A stretch of 28,099 bases of DNA from positions 1 to 28,099 of the forward strand of contig JAYWHK010000121.1 of NCBI GenBank assembly GCA_043777755.1. The letters run 5' to 3'. The notes under the pieces were generated by a model. That model was not told the DNA's origin. It saw nothing but the letters and a program-made list of their open reading frames with translations, and ran no database searches. The position numbers and the translations under genes are program-made. Below are positions 17,001 to 23,048 of the stretch, piece after piece (positions within the stretch are counted from its first letter, which is position 1; the number at the start of each line of letters is the position of its first letter). Source of the DNA: CANHEE01 sp043777755 (GTDB taxonomy: Bacteria > Bacteroidota > Bacteroidia > Chitinophagales > Saprospiraceae).

Positions 17001-17198
17001 TTCGCCTGCTTGCCATTTGTGGTATTCTTCCAACAAGCCTGGCGATGCCAAAAACAAGGCTTGCTGTATCAAAGGGTTTTGATACACGGCTTTGAGTGCA
17101 GACAAGTCATTGCTTGTCAGCACTTTATGGATATGGTCGTTGAGCGATAGTAGTGGTGTTCGGAGTAGGAGAAAGGGCGAAAGTTGGTAGTTTTTCAT
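14007..17198 (-). CDS. lanB: Class I lanthipeptide dehydratase LanB, full length
   Basis: A 1063-residue dehydratase. LanB enzymes use glutamyl-tRNA to glutamylate Ser/Thr of a precursor core and then eliminate glutamate to give Dha/Dhb. The N-terminal glutamylation domain (about 1-640) has the SSRCTPFGLFAGC motif at 87-99 and the LPRVRYENIIL segment near 625. The C-terminal elimination (SpaB_C/thiopeptide-type) domain spans about 785-1050, with SEWLYFKIYCG and RYNDPKNHIRIRFR. Both domains are in one chain, as in NisB. There are two oddities. Residues about 444-468 are encoded by a 52-base perfect palindrome and its flanking repeats (GVNANATDYANATENATDY). Residues about 738-779, between the domains, are a repetitive Glu/Ser/Lys/Val linker. 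The gene is last of the biosynthetic set and is preceded by a terminator-like hairpin after lanA2. Confidence 0.93.
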   Translation of the reverse strand: MKNYQLSPFLLLRTPLLSLNDHIHKVLTSNDLSALKAVYQNPLIQQALFLASPGLLEEYHKWQAGEIKDSEEAHLAQALWRYLLRMSSRCTPFGLFAGCTVGEWSSETDIELSQHSNNKAHTRLDMAYLGALAQHLSQQEGIKEHLRFYPNNSLYESGERLRYVDYHYDKKRRVHQIVAIDNSEYIQQILTTAKHGATRYKLAQSIVNEDITLEEASDFIEEVIASQVLISELDGNTTGQEQSIYTFLKSDFVANNQSELLQKIRYILNSDNHTIPPSAEYKEAIGLVPYELSKLFQTDLEKTAKSCTLNKKLAGSLRRGLSVLNRLAVAPKETNLKKFAEAFTERYESKELPLLDVLDVETGIAYLQIGDTQGDINPLLDGLMIGSVASSEQTIPWNARQSFLFQKLLKAHRENAYEITIDFKEIEKFDEKWDDVSPSISVMFSVIRSVGVNANATDYANATENATDYDIHLENAGGNATRLLGRFTCMSDAVHDWCCDIAAVEQANTPDAIIAEIVHLPENRVGNILMRSNFRAFEIPYLAKSSVGEDFQIPLQDLMVSVQNGTVVLRSKRLNKRIIPALGNAHNYSYNALPAYHFLCDLQQQNKRSGFGFHWGNMSNQFSFLPRVRYENIILHRATWQLKKSDYEVLTKCKKEELMSAVEAWRNKHQMPKRIMIVQGDNELLIHLDHELSVQTFINEIKNSPSIQLAEFLFDDTNAIVKDEKNENYTNEFVAVFLKESKIESEESKIKSEKVESKKVESKKIESEKVESKKVESGIKRSFPIGSEWLYFKIYCGAATADELLCHSIYPIVQQFLEKDWISDWFFIRYNDPKNHIRIRFRLKNQENTGNVSAFLYKVLKNAIEQKQIWKIQTDTYEREVERYGAATMELSEQLFCLDSQMTLDFLSQIDSFQSNYRWLFGIAAIDALLESFGYDLEQKTKLLEGMKTSFGKEFGMNKHLRKQMNEKYDTFETQIKTLFQEDIEDENLAFVRASALQNQEELKVIALKIKGLLSENQLQDILGSYIHMTMNRLFKSKQRMYEMMVYDFLYKNYKTKAYKNLE
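14862..14985 (-). repeat. Tandem repeat encoding the LanB interdomain linker
   Basis: Degenerate tandem copies of an approximately 12- to 15-base purine-rich unit (minus strand GAGAGTGAGAAAGTG and variants) encode alternating ESK, SEKVE and SKKVE. The codons differ little between copies, as expected from slippage expansion. The reading frame is kept. Confidence 0.7.
15792..15868. repeat. Palindromic REP-like repeat inside lanB
   Basis: Bases 15817-15868 form a perfect 52-base palindrome with 26-base arms and no loop, centred on GTTAAC. Upstream, the unit TCCGTAGCGTT occurs at about 15796, 15808 and 15826, the last being part of the palindrome. A related element with the same plan (unit, unit, palindrome) lies at 28048-28099; the two share TTTTCCGTAGCGTT. 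It stays open in the lanB frame. Confidence 0.85.
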
Positions 17199-17222
17199 AG
17201 TTGGTAGTTTAAAAACTTGTAA

Positions 17223-17263
17223 AAATAAAAGCTGTATAATTTTGAGTTACACAGCTTTTATTT
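17223..17263 (-). terminator. Hairpin between lanA2 and lanB
   Basis: AAATAAAAGCTGT (17223-17235) pairs perfectly with ACAGCTTTTATTT (17251-17263). Read on the minus strand, the stem is followed by a U-rich stretch, as in a rho-independent terminator. It would limit read-through from the precursor gene into lanB, whose ATG is 24 bases further on. Confidence 0.7.
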
Positions 17264-17268
17264 AAATT

Positions 17269-17424
17269 TTATTGATGATCTCCACAAGTCCAACGAGGAA
17301 TACTTATTGTTTTCTTTGTTGTATCTGCGATACCACCAATGATGGTACTCATTTGATTGTCATTCAAATTTGCAATTGTTGATTTATTAATGCTCAACTT
17401 ACCTTTGATTTCGATTTTTTTTAC
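17269..17424 (-). pseudogene. Second lanthipeptide precursor (lanA2), no standard start codon
   Basis: The frame reads KKIEIKGKLSINKSTIANLN, then DNQMSTIIGG, almost identical to lanA1 in residues and bases, followed by a 20-residue core IADTTKKTISIPRWTCGDHQ and a stop. The Gly-Gly end of the leader is intact. The codon where lanA1 has ATG is GTA (17422-17424), and there is no ATG, GTG or TTG between it and the in-frame stop at 17440-17442. The only internal ATG is late in the leader. The core has one Cys (position 46) and Thr/Ser at 35, 36, 39, 41 and 46's neighbour 45, so at most one thioether ring. It follows the Ere-like gene by 8 bases. It could be a dead copy, use a rare start, or carry a sequence error at the start. 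Confidence 0.7.
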
Positions 17425-17432
17425 TGTGAATT

Positions 17433-18467
17433 TTAATTTTTATGAATAATTAATTTTTTCTTATCTGAAACACTGATTACAGCATCAAAAGATTTTGTAT
17501 TTATTTTTTTATTATATTTTAATTTATTTACACACTGATAAGGAGTATATGTATTTTTAGCGTTTAATATTGAGATAGCATATATTTGTTGTTTTATTTC
17601 TTCTGGTAAAACTTCTATCATACTATTACTCCAGCTAAGTTTTTTATCAATATGTGCATCGGCAGCCCATATTATTGTTTTGGTGTTGCTGCTTTTATTT
17701 TCATACTGGTTTAATATCCATTCTATATTTGCACCATTGTATAGGTCACGACTTTTGAAAAAACCACTATAATATTTGGTTTGCAATGCCTTGCAAAGCC
17801 AGATTCTATTCTTTATACATTGTACAACTATTTCATAATCAGAGTTTTGAGTTTTCAATTTATCTCTATTAATTAAAATAGTGTTAAGTAATTTCTGAAA
17901 GAAAACTTCTATATTAGCTGCTTCTTTTTTAGGGCGAAAATCTATTTCTTTAAATAGATAAGAACATAAAGAATCTTTTTTTTGAGCATCTTCTGCTAAG
18001 GAACTCGAAACAGGTTTTATAAAATTTGCAAGGTATGAAGAAAATTGTTGCGTAGGTAAATCTTGAATATCACAGCCATAGTAAGACATTTCAGGATAAG
18101 TTTGTTTCAAATAACTTATTAACTTAAATACACTTGGACTTGCCCATGCATCGAATTGCGTATTTTTATTCCACCTCTTTTCTTGATAAATTTCTTTTTC
18201 TTCCATAAAGCCATCAATAAAGGAGCCTTCAAAAATAATATTCCGATAGCCTAAAGTATCAAACAAGAATTTTACAATTCCACATTTTGTTTCAATAATA
18301 TTCTCCCAGCCATGCTCAAATTCTCCAAGGCAAATAATATTTTTATTATTAAATTCTTTTCTTAACAGTTTAGACGTTTTGGAATCAATCATATCTAAAT
18401 CTACGTTCTGACTAATAGATAAAAAGCTATTGATAGCCAATAATAGCGTAGTAATAAAATATTTCAC
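17433..18467 (-). CDS. Erythromycin esterase-like protein in the lanthipeptide locus
   Basis: A 344-residue exported member of the erythromycin esterase (Ere/PF05139-like) superfamily. The GTG at 18467 is preferred over the upstream ATG at 18512, which overlaps lanC, because it leads directly into a signal peptide (KYFITTLLLAINSFLSISQ). Family landmarks are NIICLGEFEHGWENI (Glu49, His52), NIIFEGSFIDGF (Glu80), YYGCDIQDLP, and RDLYNGANIEWIL. Characterised Ere enzymes also need two His in a 'WAHNxH' motif; here it reads IIWAADAHIDKK, so the first His appears replaced and the second kept. Hydrolysis may be lost or changed. It sits between lanC (17 bases) and lanA2 (8 bases), so it is part of the operon; self-protection or a late step on the product are guesses. 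Confidence 0.8.
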   Translation of the reverse strand: MKYFITTLLLAINSFLSISQNVDLDMIDSKTSKLLRKEFNNKNIICLGEFEHGWENIIETKCGIVKFLFDTLGYRNIIFEGSFIDGFMEEKEIYQEKRWNKNTQFDAWASPSVFKLISYLKQTYPEMSYYGCDIQDLPTQQFSSYLANFIKPVSSSLAEDAQKKDSLCSYLFKEIDFRPKKEAANIEVFFQKLLNTILINRDKLKTQNSDYEIVVQCIKNRIWLCKALQTKYYSGFFKSRDLYNGANIEWILNQYENKSSNTKTIIWAADAHIDKKLSWSNSMIEVLPEEIKQQIYAISILNAKNTYTPYQCVNKLKYNKKINTKSFDAVISVSDKKKLIIHKN

Positions 18468-18484
18468 AATATTGATTTTTAAAT

Positions 18485-19681
18485 TTATGAGATAATAAAG
18501 GATTTGTTCCATTCATAGTCACCACATATCTGGCTAATTAACGATAGTCCGACACCCGCTAAACCGTCAAATAGATCAAATGAGGTTGTTCTTGTTTTAT
18601 CTTGATAATCAAAATGTAAATTTTCAGTAGATTTTGATATTTTTTCAAGTAAGTCATTAGTCCAGTAGTCGTATGCATTTGATACATTTGCCTCATCGAA
18701 AATGAACTTAAACCTCTGTATAAGTTGAATAATCCCAGCACTCCCTTGACACATCCCTACATTTAACACAGGAATATCGGACTCAGCAGTTCTTATTAAT
18801 GACTTTTGTAAAATATCTAAAGCGGTATCAACATGGCTTGTTTTTCCTAATACCTTACCACTTTTATAAAGAGCTAAAGCTATACCAATATCACTGTAGC
18901 TCCACCATATAGCCGTTGGAGAACCTAATGTTCCGTCAAGCAATGCTTCTGACGGAAATTCAGAAATATTATTGTTAGAGAATCGTAGCTTTAATAACTG
19001 GATAGATGTGTAATCAATGAGCTTTAGAATTATTTTTGATGGTTTTATTTCATTTGATTTTATTAAATAAAGTAAAACACTAGCATAGCCATGTGCAATT
19101 CCTAAATTTTGTCCTTTTTCCCATTGTTTTTTGTCATCATTATACATTTTCTGAACCCAAACCGCTACACTTTCATCCACTTGTGGTATTTTTATAATTT
19201 CATTATTTATTGCATCAAATATATCAATGTCCGTATTGTTCATAAAAGGATAGGCTGCTCCAATTCCACCATACATGAAATCAAAGTTTTTATTACTACG
19301 TAAATCATTTATACTTTGTGTTAAAATAATGGAAGCAATACTTTCTTTATCTATAATATCTGAAATATTAATTAGATTTAGTCTTTCTAGTTGCTGCAAG
19401 CACCAATAAAACCCTGATAATCCATCTACAAAATTATATTCTACTTGATTTTGGTCTATAACTTGATTTTCAATCTTAGACAAAATTTTTTCAATAGTAA
19501 ATACAAGTGTTTTGTAAATACTTTCAGTATTATTTACATATCGATAGTAATAAGCATAAAATAAAAGAATTCCACTATCTCCAAAAAATAAAGAATAATT
19601 ATGCTTATCATAATCATAATTATTTTTAATGAGCATAGTTATGTCTTCTATTTTTTCTATTAAAAATTTATTTTCTATCAT
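18485..19681 (-). CDS. lanC: LanC-like lanthionine cyclase with altered zinc site
   Basis: A 398-residue LanC family protein. LanC enzymes add Cys thiols to dehydrated residues, using a zinc bound by Cys-Cys-His. The fold's repeated Gly-rich motifs are visible: LFFGDSGILLFY (about 31-42), VDGLSGFYWCL, FDFMYGGIGAA, NLGIAHGYA with His197 (equivalent to nisin cyclase His212), and FDLFDGLAGVGLSL at the end. The zinc-ligand positions are changed: the usual WCYG is WSYS (Ser261), and the usual CHG is CQG (Cys311-Gln312). Only one of three ligands remains. The frame is otherwise intact and full length, so this is not simple decay. It lies 84 bases after lanA1, across a strong hairpin, and before the Ere-like gene. 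Confidence 0.88.
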   Translation of the reverse strand: MIENKFLIEKIEDITMLIKNNYDYDKHNYSLFFGDSGILLFYAYYYRYVNNTESIYKTLVFTIEKILSKIENQVIDQNQVEYNFVDGLSGFYWCLQQLERLNLINISDIIDKESIASIILTQSINDLRSNKNFDFMYGGIGAAYPFMNNTDIDIFDAINNEIIKIPQVDESVAVWVQKMYNDDKKQWEKGQNLGIAHGYASVLLYLIKSNEIKPSKIILKLIDYTSIQLLKLRFSNNNISEFPSEALLDGTLGSPTAIWWSYSDIGIALALYKSGKVLGKTSHVDTALDILQKSLIRTAESDIPVLNVGMCQGSAGIIQLIQRFKFIFDEANVSNAYDYWTNDLLEKISKSTENLHFDYQDKTRTTSFDLFDGLAGVGLSLISQICGDYEWNKSFIIS

Positions 19682-19697
19682 TTTTAGCTTTACCGAA

Positions 19698-19742
19698 AAA
19701 GGTAAGAATAATAAGGCTAAACACCTTATTATTCCTACCTTT
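19698..19742 (-). terminator. Attenuator-like hairpin between lanA1 and lanC
   Basis: Bases 19698-19716 and 19724-19742 pair over 19 positions with a single A:C on the plus strand, which becomes G.U in the minus transcript. The 3' arm ends in five Us and then CGG, so termination is probably partial. This placement is typical of lanthipeptide operons, where it keeps precursor mRNA above enzyme mRNA. Confidence 0.75.
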
Positions 19743-19765
19743 AATAATTTAGTCTTAGAGAATGA

Positions 19766-19966
19766 TTAGTTGCAATTACAGTGAGTTTTCCCAGAAACAG
19801 TTTTTGGAGTACATTTTTTGAACCAAGATAATCCTCCTCCCGCTTCATCTATTACATCTACTTCACCATCAATACCACCTTTGATATGGTGCATTTCTTC
19901 ATTATTCAAATTCGCAATTGTTGATTTATTAAGGCTCAACTTACCTTTGATTTCAATTTTTTTCAT
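19766..19966 (-). CDS. lanA: Class I lanthipeptide precursor peptide (lanA1)
   Basis: A 66-residue precursor. The leader, residues 1-31, reads MKKIEIKGKLSLNKSTIANL then NNEEMHHIKGG: the Bacteroidota class I leader pattern ('NKxTIANLNxxEM...GG'), with a Gly-Gly cleavage site. The core, 32-66, begins IDGEVDVIDEAGGGLSWFKK with few modifiable residues and ends CTPKTVSGKTHCNCN, packing three Cys (52, 63, 65) with Thr53, Thr56, Ser58 and Thr61. Up to three thioether rings near the C-terminus are possible. It is first in the operon lanA1-lanC-ere-lanA2-lanB. The core is unlike the lanA2 core, while the leaders are nearly identical, including at the base level, which indicates a recent duplication of the leader. 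The product is unknown; I do not recognise a described lantibiotic. Confidence 0.85.
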   Translation of the reverse strand: MKKIEIKGKLSLNKSTIANLNNEEMHHIKGGIDGEVDVIDEAGGGLSWFKKCTPKTVSGKTHCNCN

Positions 19967-20005
19967 TTTAAAGTAAAATTAAAAGTTTAAAAAACCTCTA
20001 ATAGC

Positions 20006-20065
20006 CTACTGTTTTCTCATAGCAGCCAAGCTAAAAAGGGTGAGCGCAAACCAACACTTTTTCAT
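20006..20065 (-). other. Micro-ORF in the lanA1 leader
   Basis: Nineteen codons from ATG (20063-20065) read MKKCWFALTLFSLAAMRKQ and stop. It looks like a signal peptide with nothing after it. It lies in the presumed 5' leader of lanA1, about 40 bases upstream of the precursor ATG. It could be a remnant of an exported protein or a chance frame; coding is unproven. Confidence 0.3.
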
Positions 20066-20120
20066 CGCTCTTTGACTAGTATTTTGATTGATGCAATATA
20101 TTGTATTTGCTTTCACAGGA

Positions 20121-20160
20121 CAAATATAATATCAAATATTTTGCAAAAAAAAAAAAAAAA
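20121..20160 (-). promoter_or_regulatory. Candidate promoter of the lanthipeptide operon, with a 16-base A tract
   Basis: On the minus strand TATATTTG (complement of 20121-20128) is a good -7 box. The nearest TTTG (complement of 20144-20147) is only 15 bases upstream and forms the end of an unbroken 16-base T tract (plus-strand A, 20145-20160). A transcript from here would have a leader of about 150 bases before lanA1. A homopolymer this long at the upstream element is prone to slippage. Confidence 0.5.
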
Positions 20161-20795
20161 GACCAATTATTTTTCAATTTTAACAAATATTATTTTTTAT
20201 TATTAAAAAATAAATAATATTAAAATCGCAGCAAGCTGATTGTTAGTATTTTATAAATTAAAACGAAAATATATGCGATTTTATTTTATTTTTTATATTT
20301 ATTAACTGTCACAAAATTGATTTTTTGAATAAATATTTGTAAATACAAGTATTTGATGTTTTTTCTTTCGCACAAGCTCGCCTATGCAAAGATAATGAGC
20401 TGTAAGGGCGACTTTCTCGAAAGGACTCCTTTTGTAGTAGTCGCACCTTCTACGCTTGCCAACATAGCGTGTGCGACTAAAGTCGCCCTTACAAATTTTT
20501 ACAAGCACAAAAATATTCAAAGAACCCAAAAAAAACCTAAGAATTTGTCCTTTTTCGACAAAATCACCGTCTTATGGTTTTTTTTATTACGAAATAATTC
20601 GTAGAACTTTGCGACCAAAGGAAGAACAAAACATCAAGGTTCTGGTTCGGAAAGCGAAAGACAGCGTGTGAGAGGTTGAAAAAGATACACAACGGATATT
20701 GGTTATTAGATATTAAAGATATTGCAAACGCTTGGTATTCAATATTTTGCATAAATAAAAAATCCTAAAAACACTTTCCGACGTGTATTTAGCTT
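20161..20795. other. Intergenic region between recQ and the lanthipeptide operon
   Basis: No convincing gene is present. It holds the 93-base foldback element (20401-20493), a short inverted repeat TACGAA/TTCGTA around 20588-20603, and A/T-rich sequence. Short open frames here translate the palindrome or low-complexity DNA and lack homologous-looking features. Confidence 0.5.
20401..20493. repeat. Nested foldback element
   Basis: The outer arms TGTAAGGGCGACTTT (20401-20415) and 20479-20493 are perfect inverted copies over 15 bp. Nested inside are TAGTCGCAC (20438-20446) against GTGCGACTA (20471-20479) and ACGCT (20452-20456) against AGCGT (20466-20470). The segment is far richer in G/C than its flanks. 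It resembles a REP/MITE-type unit; no second copy lies in this window. Confidence 0.75.
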
Positions 20796-20833
20796 AAAAA
20801 AAGGTTGATTGTTCCCACAATCAACCTTTTTTT
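20796..20833. terminator. Terminator of recQ
   Basis: Bases 20796-20812 and 20817-20833 form a perfect 17-bp stem (core AGGTTGATTGT, loop TCCC) ending in A/T runs on both sides, immediately after the recQ stop on the minus strand. It would work in both directions. Confidence 0.9.
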
Positions 20834-20837
20834 AATT

Positions 20838-23048
20838 TTAATTTGCCATTTCTGACAAAAATTTAATACGCACCAAAAGAATTTCTTCCATTCTTATGTC
20901 ATCATCTTTGAGCTCTTTAAAAGCATCTTGCGGAGAATCCGTACTGGCATCCATAAAATAATTATAGATGTCCTCACGAACATACTCGTCAATATTATCG
21001 TCTAAGAAATAATCAAGATTAACTTTTGTACCAGAATTGACGATAACATCAAGTTCGTCCATAAGTTCGTCCCAATTTAAATCATTTTGCTCTGCGATGT
21101 CTTCCAAAGGTAATTTTTTGTCAATACCTTGAATGATAGCAATTTTCACCTTTGACTTATTGGCAACCTGCTTCACGATAAAATCCTGAGGACGTAAAAC
21201 ATCGTGTTCTTCCACATATTTACCAATCATTTCGATAAAAGGCTTTGCATAACGCTCTGCCTTACCACGGCTCACACCAGTGATTTTGGACATATCTTCC
21301 ATCGAAATAGGATATTGCGTAGCCATATCTTCCAAAGATACATCTTGGAAGATAACGTAAGGCGGAACACCCGTTTTCTTTGCCACAGACTTTCTCAAAT
21401 CCGTTAGCAAAGTCATCAAAAGCTCATCTAATACAGCTGTTTTGCCCTGAGAATCATCCAAATCATCGTAATCATCAGAACCACCACTGTAATCTCGGTT
21501 GATGGCAATTTTGAAAGATTTAGGCGAAGCCAAAAACTTACGACCCGCCTCAGTGAGTTTAATGACCCCATATTGCTCAATATCTTTGAGCATAAGGTTT
21601 TCTAAAAGGGCTTGTTGGAAAATAGACTGCCAAAAAACATCGCCTTTGTCTTTTCCTTCGCCAAAGATTTCGGATTTATTGTACCCGTAATCTTTCAAAT
21701 CCTTGGTTTGGTTTCCTACTAAGAAATCCACCAAGGTTTTCATAACAAAATTCTCTTTTAATTCATCAACAGCTTCTAATGCCAAAGCCATTTCTTCTTT
21801 TACTTCAATCATTTCTCTTGGATGGCGACAGTTGTCACATTGATTATTACACTTGCTCACTTCATAACCTTCGCCAAAATAATGCAATAAAAACCTACGG
21901 CGGCAAGTGGTCGTTTCTGAATAAGCGGTCATTTCTTGCATCAACAAAGCACCCATTTCACGTTCTGCGACGGGTTTGTCACGCAAGAATTTTTCCAGTC
22001 TTGATATATCTTGATAAGAATAAAATGCTACACAATCTCCAACGAGTCCGTCACGTCCAGCACGTCCCGTTTCTTGGTAATAGTTCTCAATACTTTTTGG
22101 AATATCATAGTGAATAACGAAGCGAACATCGGGCTTGTCAATACCCATTCCGAAAGCAATCGTAGCTACAATGACCTCAATATCTTCCATCAAAAACTCG
22201 TCTTGAGTCTTTGCCCGCAACTTGGCATCTAATCCAGCATGATACGGGGCGGCTTTTACATCGTTCACATTCAGTATCTGGGCAATATCTTCTGCAGCTT
22301 TACGGCTCTGCACATAAATAATACCTGAACGACTCCCTTTTCTTACTTTTATAAATTGGATAATCTCCTTGATGGTTTGCTCTTTTTTGACCTTCAAACG
22401 CACCTCATAATACAAATTGGTACGGTTAAAAGAAGAAAGAAAAATGTCTTCGCTTTTTATTTCAAGGATTTTGATAATGTCTTGTTGTACTTTTGGCGTA
22501 GCCGTAGCCGTCAATGCCATAATTGGCATTTGCTTGTTAATCGCATCAATCATGTAACGGATTCGGCGGTACTCAGGGCGAAAATCATGACCCCATTCCG
22601 AAATACAGTGCGCCTCATCAACTGCCACAAAAGAAATATCTACACTTTTCAAAAAATCAATATTTTCCTCTTTAGTAAGTGTTTCGGGAGCGATGTAAAG
22701 CAATTTTGTCTTGCCTTTTGTAATATCGTCTTTGACTTGCTTGATTTGTGATTTGCTCAATGATGAGTTCAAAAAGTGAGCAACCTCGTCTTCTTGACCG
22801 TAACCCCGAATAGAATCTACTTGATTTTTCATCAGCGCAATCAACGGTGAAATGACAATGGCTGTACCAGGCAACATAAGCGCAGGCAACTGATAACAGA
22901 GCGATTTTCCTCCGCCTGTCGGCATAATCACAAACGTATCCCTACCATTGAGGATACTCATAATAATCTGTTCTTGTGTACCTTTGAATTTGTCAAAACC
23001 AAAACAGTCTTGCAATGCTTGATACACGTGCTCTTTTGTATAAGCCAT
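20838..23048 (-). CDS. recQ: ATP-dependent DNA helicase RecQ
   Basis: A 736-residue 3'-5' DNA helicase acting in recombination and replication-fork repair. All core motifs are present: FKGTQEQI (motif 0, about 21-28), MPTGGGKSLCYQLPAL (Walker A), VDEAHCISEWGHDFRPEYR (DEAH and the aromatic-rich loop), ALTATAT (III), and QETGRAGRDG (VI). The RecQ zinc-binding region follows near residue 380 (CRRRFLLHYFGE ... CNNQCDNCRHP, four Cys), then the winged-helix RQC domain (about 430-520) and an HRDC domain (about 535-615). An extra C-terminal section (about 620-736) has a helix-turn-helix-like IAEQNDLNWDELMDELD stretch, giving a longer protein than E. coli RecQ (about 610), as is usual in Bacteroidota. 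It is transcribed alone, ended by the 20796 terminator. An inverted repeat at 23090-23114 lies about 45 bases upstream. Confidence 0.97.
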   Translation of the reverse strand: MAYTKEHVYQALQDCFGFDKFKGTQEQIIMSILNGRDTFVIMPTGGGKSLCYQLPALMLPGTAIVISPLIALMKNQVDSIRGYGQEDEVAHFLNSSLSKSQIKQVKDDITKGKTKLLYIAPETLTKEENIDFLKSVDISFVAVDEAHCISEWGHDFRPEYRRIRYMIDAINKQMPIMALTATATPKVQQDIIKILEIKSEDIFLSSFNRTNLYYEVRLKVKKEQTIKEIIQFIKVRKGSRSGIIYVQSRKAAEDIAQILNVNDVKAAPYHAGLDAKLRAKTQDEFLMEDIEVIVATIAFGMGIDKPDVRFVIHYDIPKSIENYYQETGRAGRDGLVGDCVAFYSYQDISRLEKFLRDKPVAEREMGALLMQEMTAYSETTTCRRRFLLHYFGEGYEVSKCNNQCDNCRHPREMIEVKEEMALALEAVDELKENFVMKTLVDFLVGNQTKDLKDYGYNKSEIFGEGKDKGDVFWQSIFQQALLENLMLKDIEQYGVIKLTEAGRKFLASPKSFKIAINRDYSGGSDDYDDLDDSQGKTAVLDELLMTLLTDLRKSVAKKTGVPPYVIFQDVSLEDMATQYPISMEDMSKITGVSRGKAERYAKPFIEMIGKYVEEHDVLRPQDFIVKQVANKSKVKIAIIQGIDKKLPLEDIAEQNDLNWDELMDELDVIVNSGTKVNLDYFLDDNIDEYVREDIYNYFMDASTDSPQDAFKELKDDDIRMEEILLVRIKFLSEMAN

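Noticed and set aside
16473..17150. Plus-strand open frame of 225 codons opposite lanB
   Set aside because: It mirrors the lanB coding strand, is Cys/Phe/Arg-rich without any recognisable domain, and the lanB motifs on the minus strand are unambiguous.
18468..18512. ATG start for the Ere-like protein at 18512
   Set aside because: It overlaps lanC by 28 bases and adds residues ahead of the signal peptide; the GTG at 18467 begins directly with it.
20353..20671. Overlapping open frames of 66-83 codons between recQ and lanA1
   Set aside because: They translate the foldback element and A/T-rich DNA in several frames, without a promoter or signal of coding.
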